Source: an uncultured Helicobacteraceae bacterium
GTDB lineage: Bacteria; Campylobacterota; Campylobacteria; Campylobacterales; UBA6016
DNA: 23,969 nucleotides
Assembly: GCA_937973585.1 (NCBI GenBank)
Contig: CALJKN010000081.1
Location: 1-23,969 of the forward strand
Reading direction: 5' to 3'
Part shown: in pieces, positions 23,331-23,969 of the stretch
Layout: each line of letters opens with the position of its first letter
Position numbering within the stretch: position 1 is the stretch's first letter
Notes under the pieces: generated by a model
The model's database searches: none
What the model saw: only the letters and a program-made list of their open reading frames with translations
What the model was told of the DNA's origin: nothing
Translations under genes and position numbers: made by a program

Positions 23331-23555
23331 AAAAGGCGTCTAGCAAACGCTAACTGCTTAGCGTTTGTAGCCTTTTGCGGCTAAGCCATGTCGTAAGACG
23401 GCTTAGACAGGGGTAAAATCTAAATATTTAAACTAATTAGATATTTAAATTAAATCCCTAGGCGCCCTTTGCTCTCGGTGTTACGGGTTAAGAGCATTGT
23501 TAATTCCTAAAAACAGATACCTTTAGAGTTCATTACCCTAAATAAGGCGATGAAT
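23331..23555 (-). other. 23S-5S internal transcribed spacer with hairpins
   Basis: This spacer of about 225 nt carries no tRNA that I can find. It has a perfect 10-bp hairpin CAAACGCTAA/TTAGCGTTTG with a CTGC loop (23344-23367). A second stem joins CTAAGCC with GGCTTAG around an inner GTC-GTAA-GAC hairpin (23381-23406). Further left on the minus strand is an AT-rich stretch with the direct repeat ATATTTAAA. They are probably processing signals for rRNA maturation. Confidence 0.55.

Positions 23556-23969
<414 letters not shown>

Noticed and set aside
23424..23455. ATATTTAAA repeated twice as a possible repeat element
   Set aside because: Only two short AT-rich copies in an AT-rich spacer. There is no array and no spacer pattern, so it is not a CRISPR or mobile repeat.
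23400..23470. tRNA gene in the 23S-5S spacer
   Set aside because: The hairpins do not form a cloverleaf and there is no T-loop (GGTTCGAAT) sequence. The GGGTTCGAAAT string at 23280 belongs to 5S rRNA.

Overview
The window looks like chromosome of a Campylobacterota species (formerly Epsilonproteobacteria), probably a free-living, Sulfurimonas/Sulfuricurvum-like organism. Grounds, all from recall and not from any search: MotA and MotB resemble the Helicobacter pylori proteins over their whole length, the spermidine-synthase homologue is of the divergent Helicobacter type, yggT runs into a lytic transglycosylase gene, and promoters carry a recurring gNTAAAAT -10 core without an obvious -35. A nifQ-nifA pair suggests nitrogen fixation, motAB and a chemoreceptor suggest motility, and fructose-1,6-bisphosphatase suggests gluconeogenesis.

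Layout. 1-119: end of a YceI-family gene with a terminator. 150-470 (-): small secreted protein with a structured leader of about 150 nt. 701-2662 (+): nifQ-like gene and nifA. 2721-4632 (+): yggT and a lytic transglycosylase gene, converging on a small lipoprotein gene (4595-5101, -). 5198-8305 (+): two tandem paralogues of unknown function with long C-terminal coiled coils. 8355-12838 (+): a tightly packed run of a MobB-like gene, fbp, a small cysteine protein, metG and an unknown protein with a Mur-ligase-like N-terminus. 12913-14253 (+): CorC/HlyC-type membrane protein. 14250-16711 (-): purM, DUF218 protein, queC. 16796-17326 (+): short spermidine-synthase-like protein. 17323-21350 (-): murI, dnaX, motA, motB. 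21491-23104 (+): chemoreceptor. 23210 to the end (-): 5S rRNA and the 3' part of 23S rRNA.

How the genes relate. Most are core housekeeping genes in short operons with 4-23 nt overlaps, which suggests translational coupling. NifQ (molybdenum delivery to FeMo-cofactor) sits directly before the nitrogenase activator NifA. MotA and MotB form the flagellar stator, and the chemoreceptor feeds the same motility system.

The points most worth a second look are: a dnaX slippery heptamer in the correct phase plus an A8 run exactly at the tau/gamma boundary; a NifA whose sigma-54 contact loop reads GAFTDA; a compact NifQ with a rearranged cysteine set; the tandem coiled-coil paralogues with a cryptic internal repeat; and the structured leader of the secreted protein gene. 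I saw no mobile element, CRISPR array, phage gene or tRNA.
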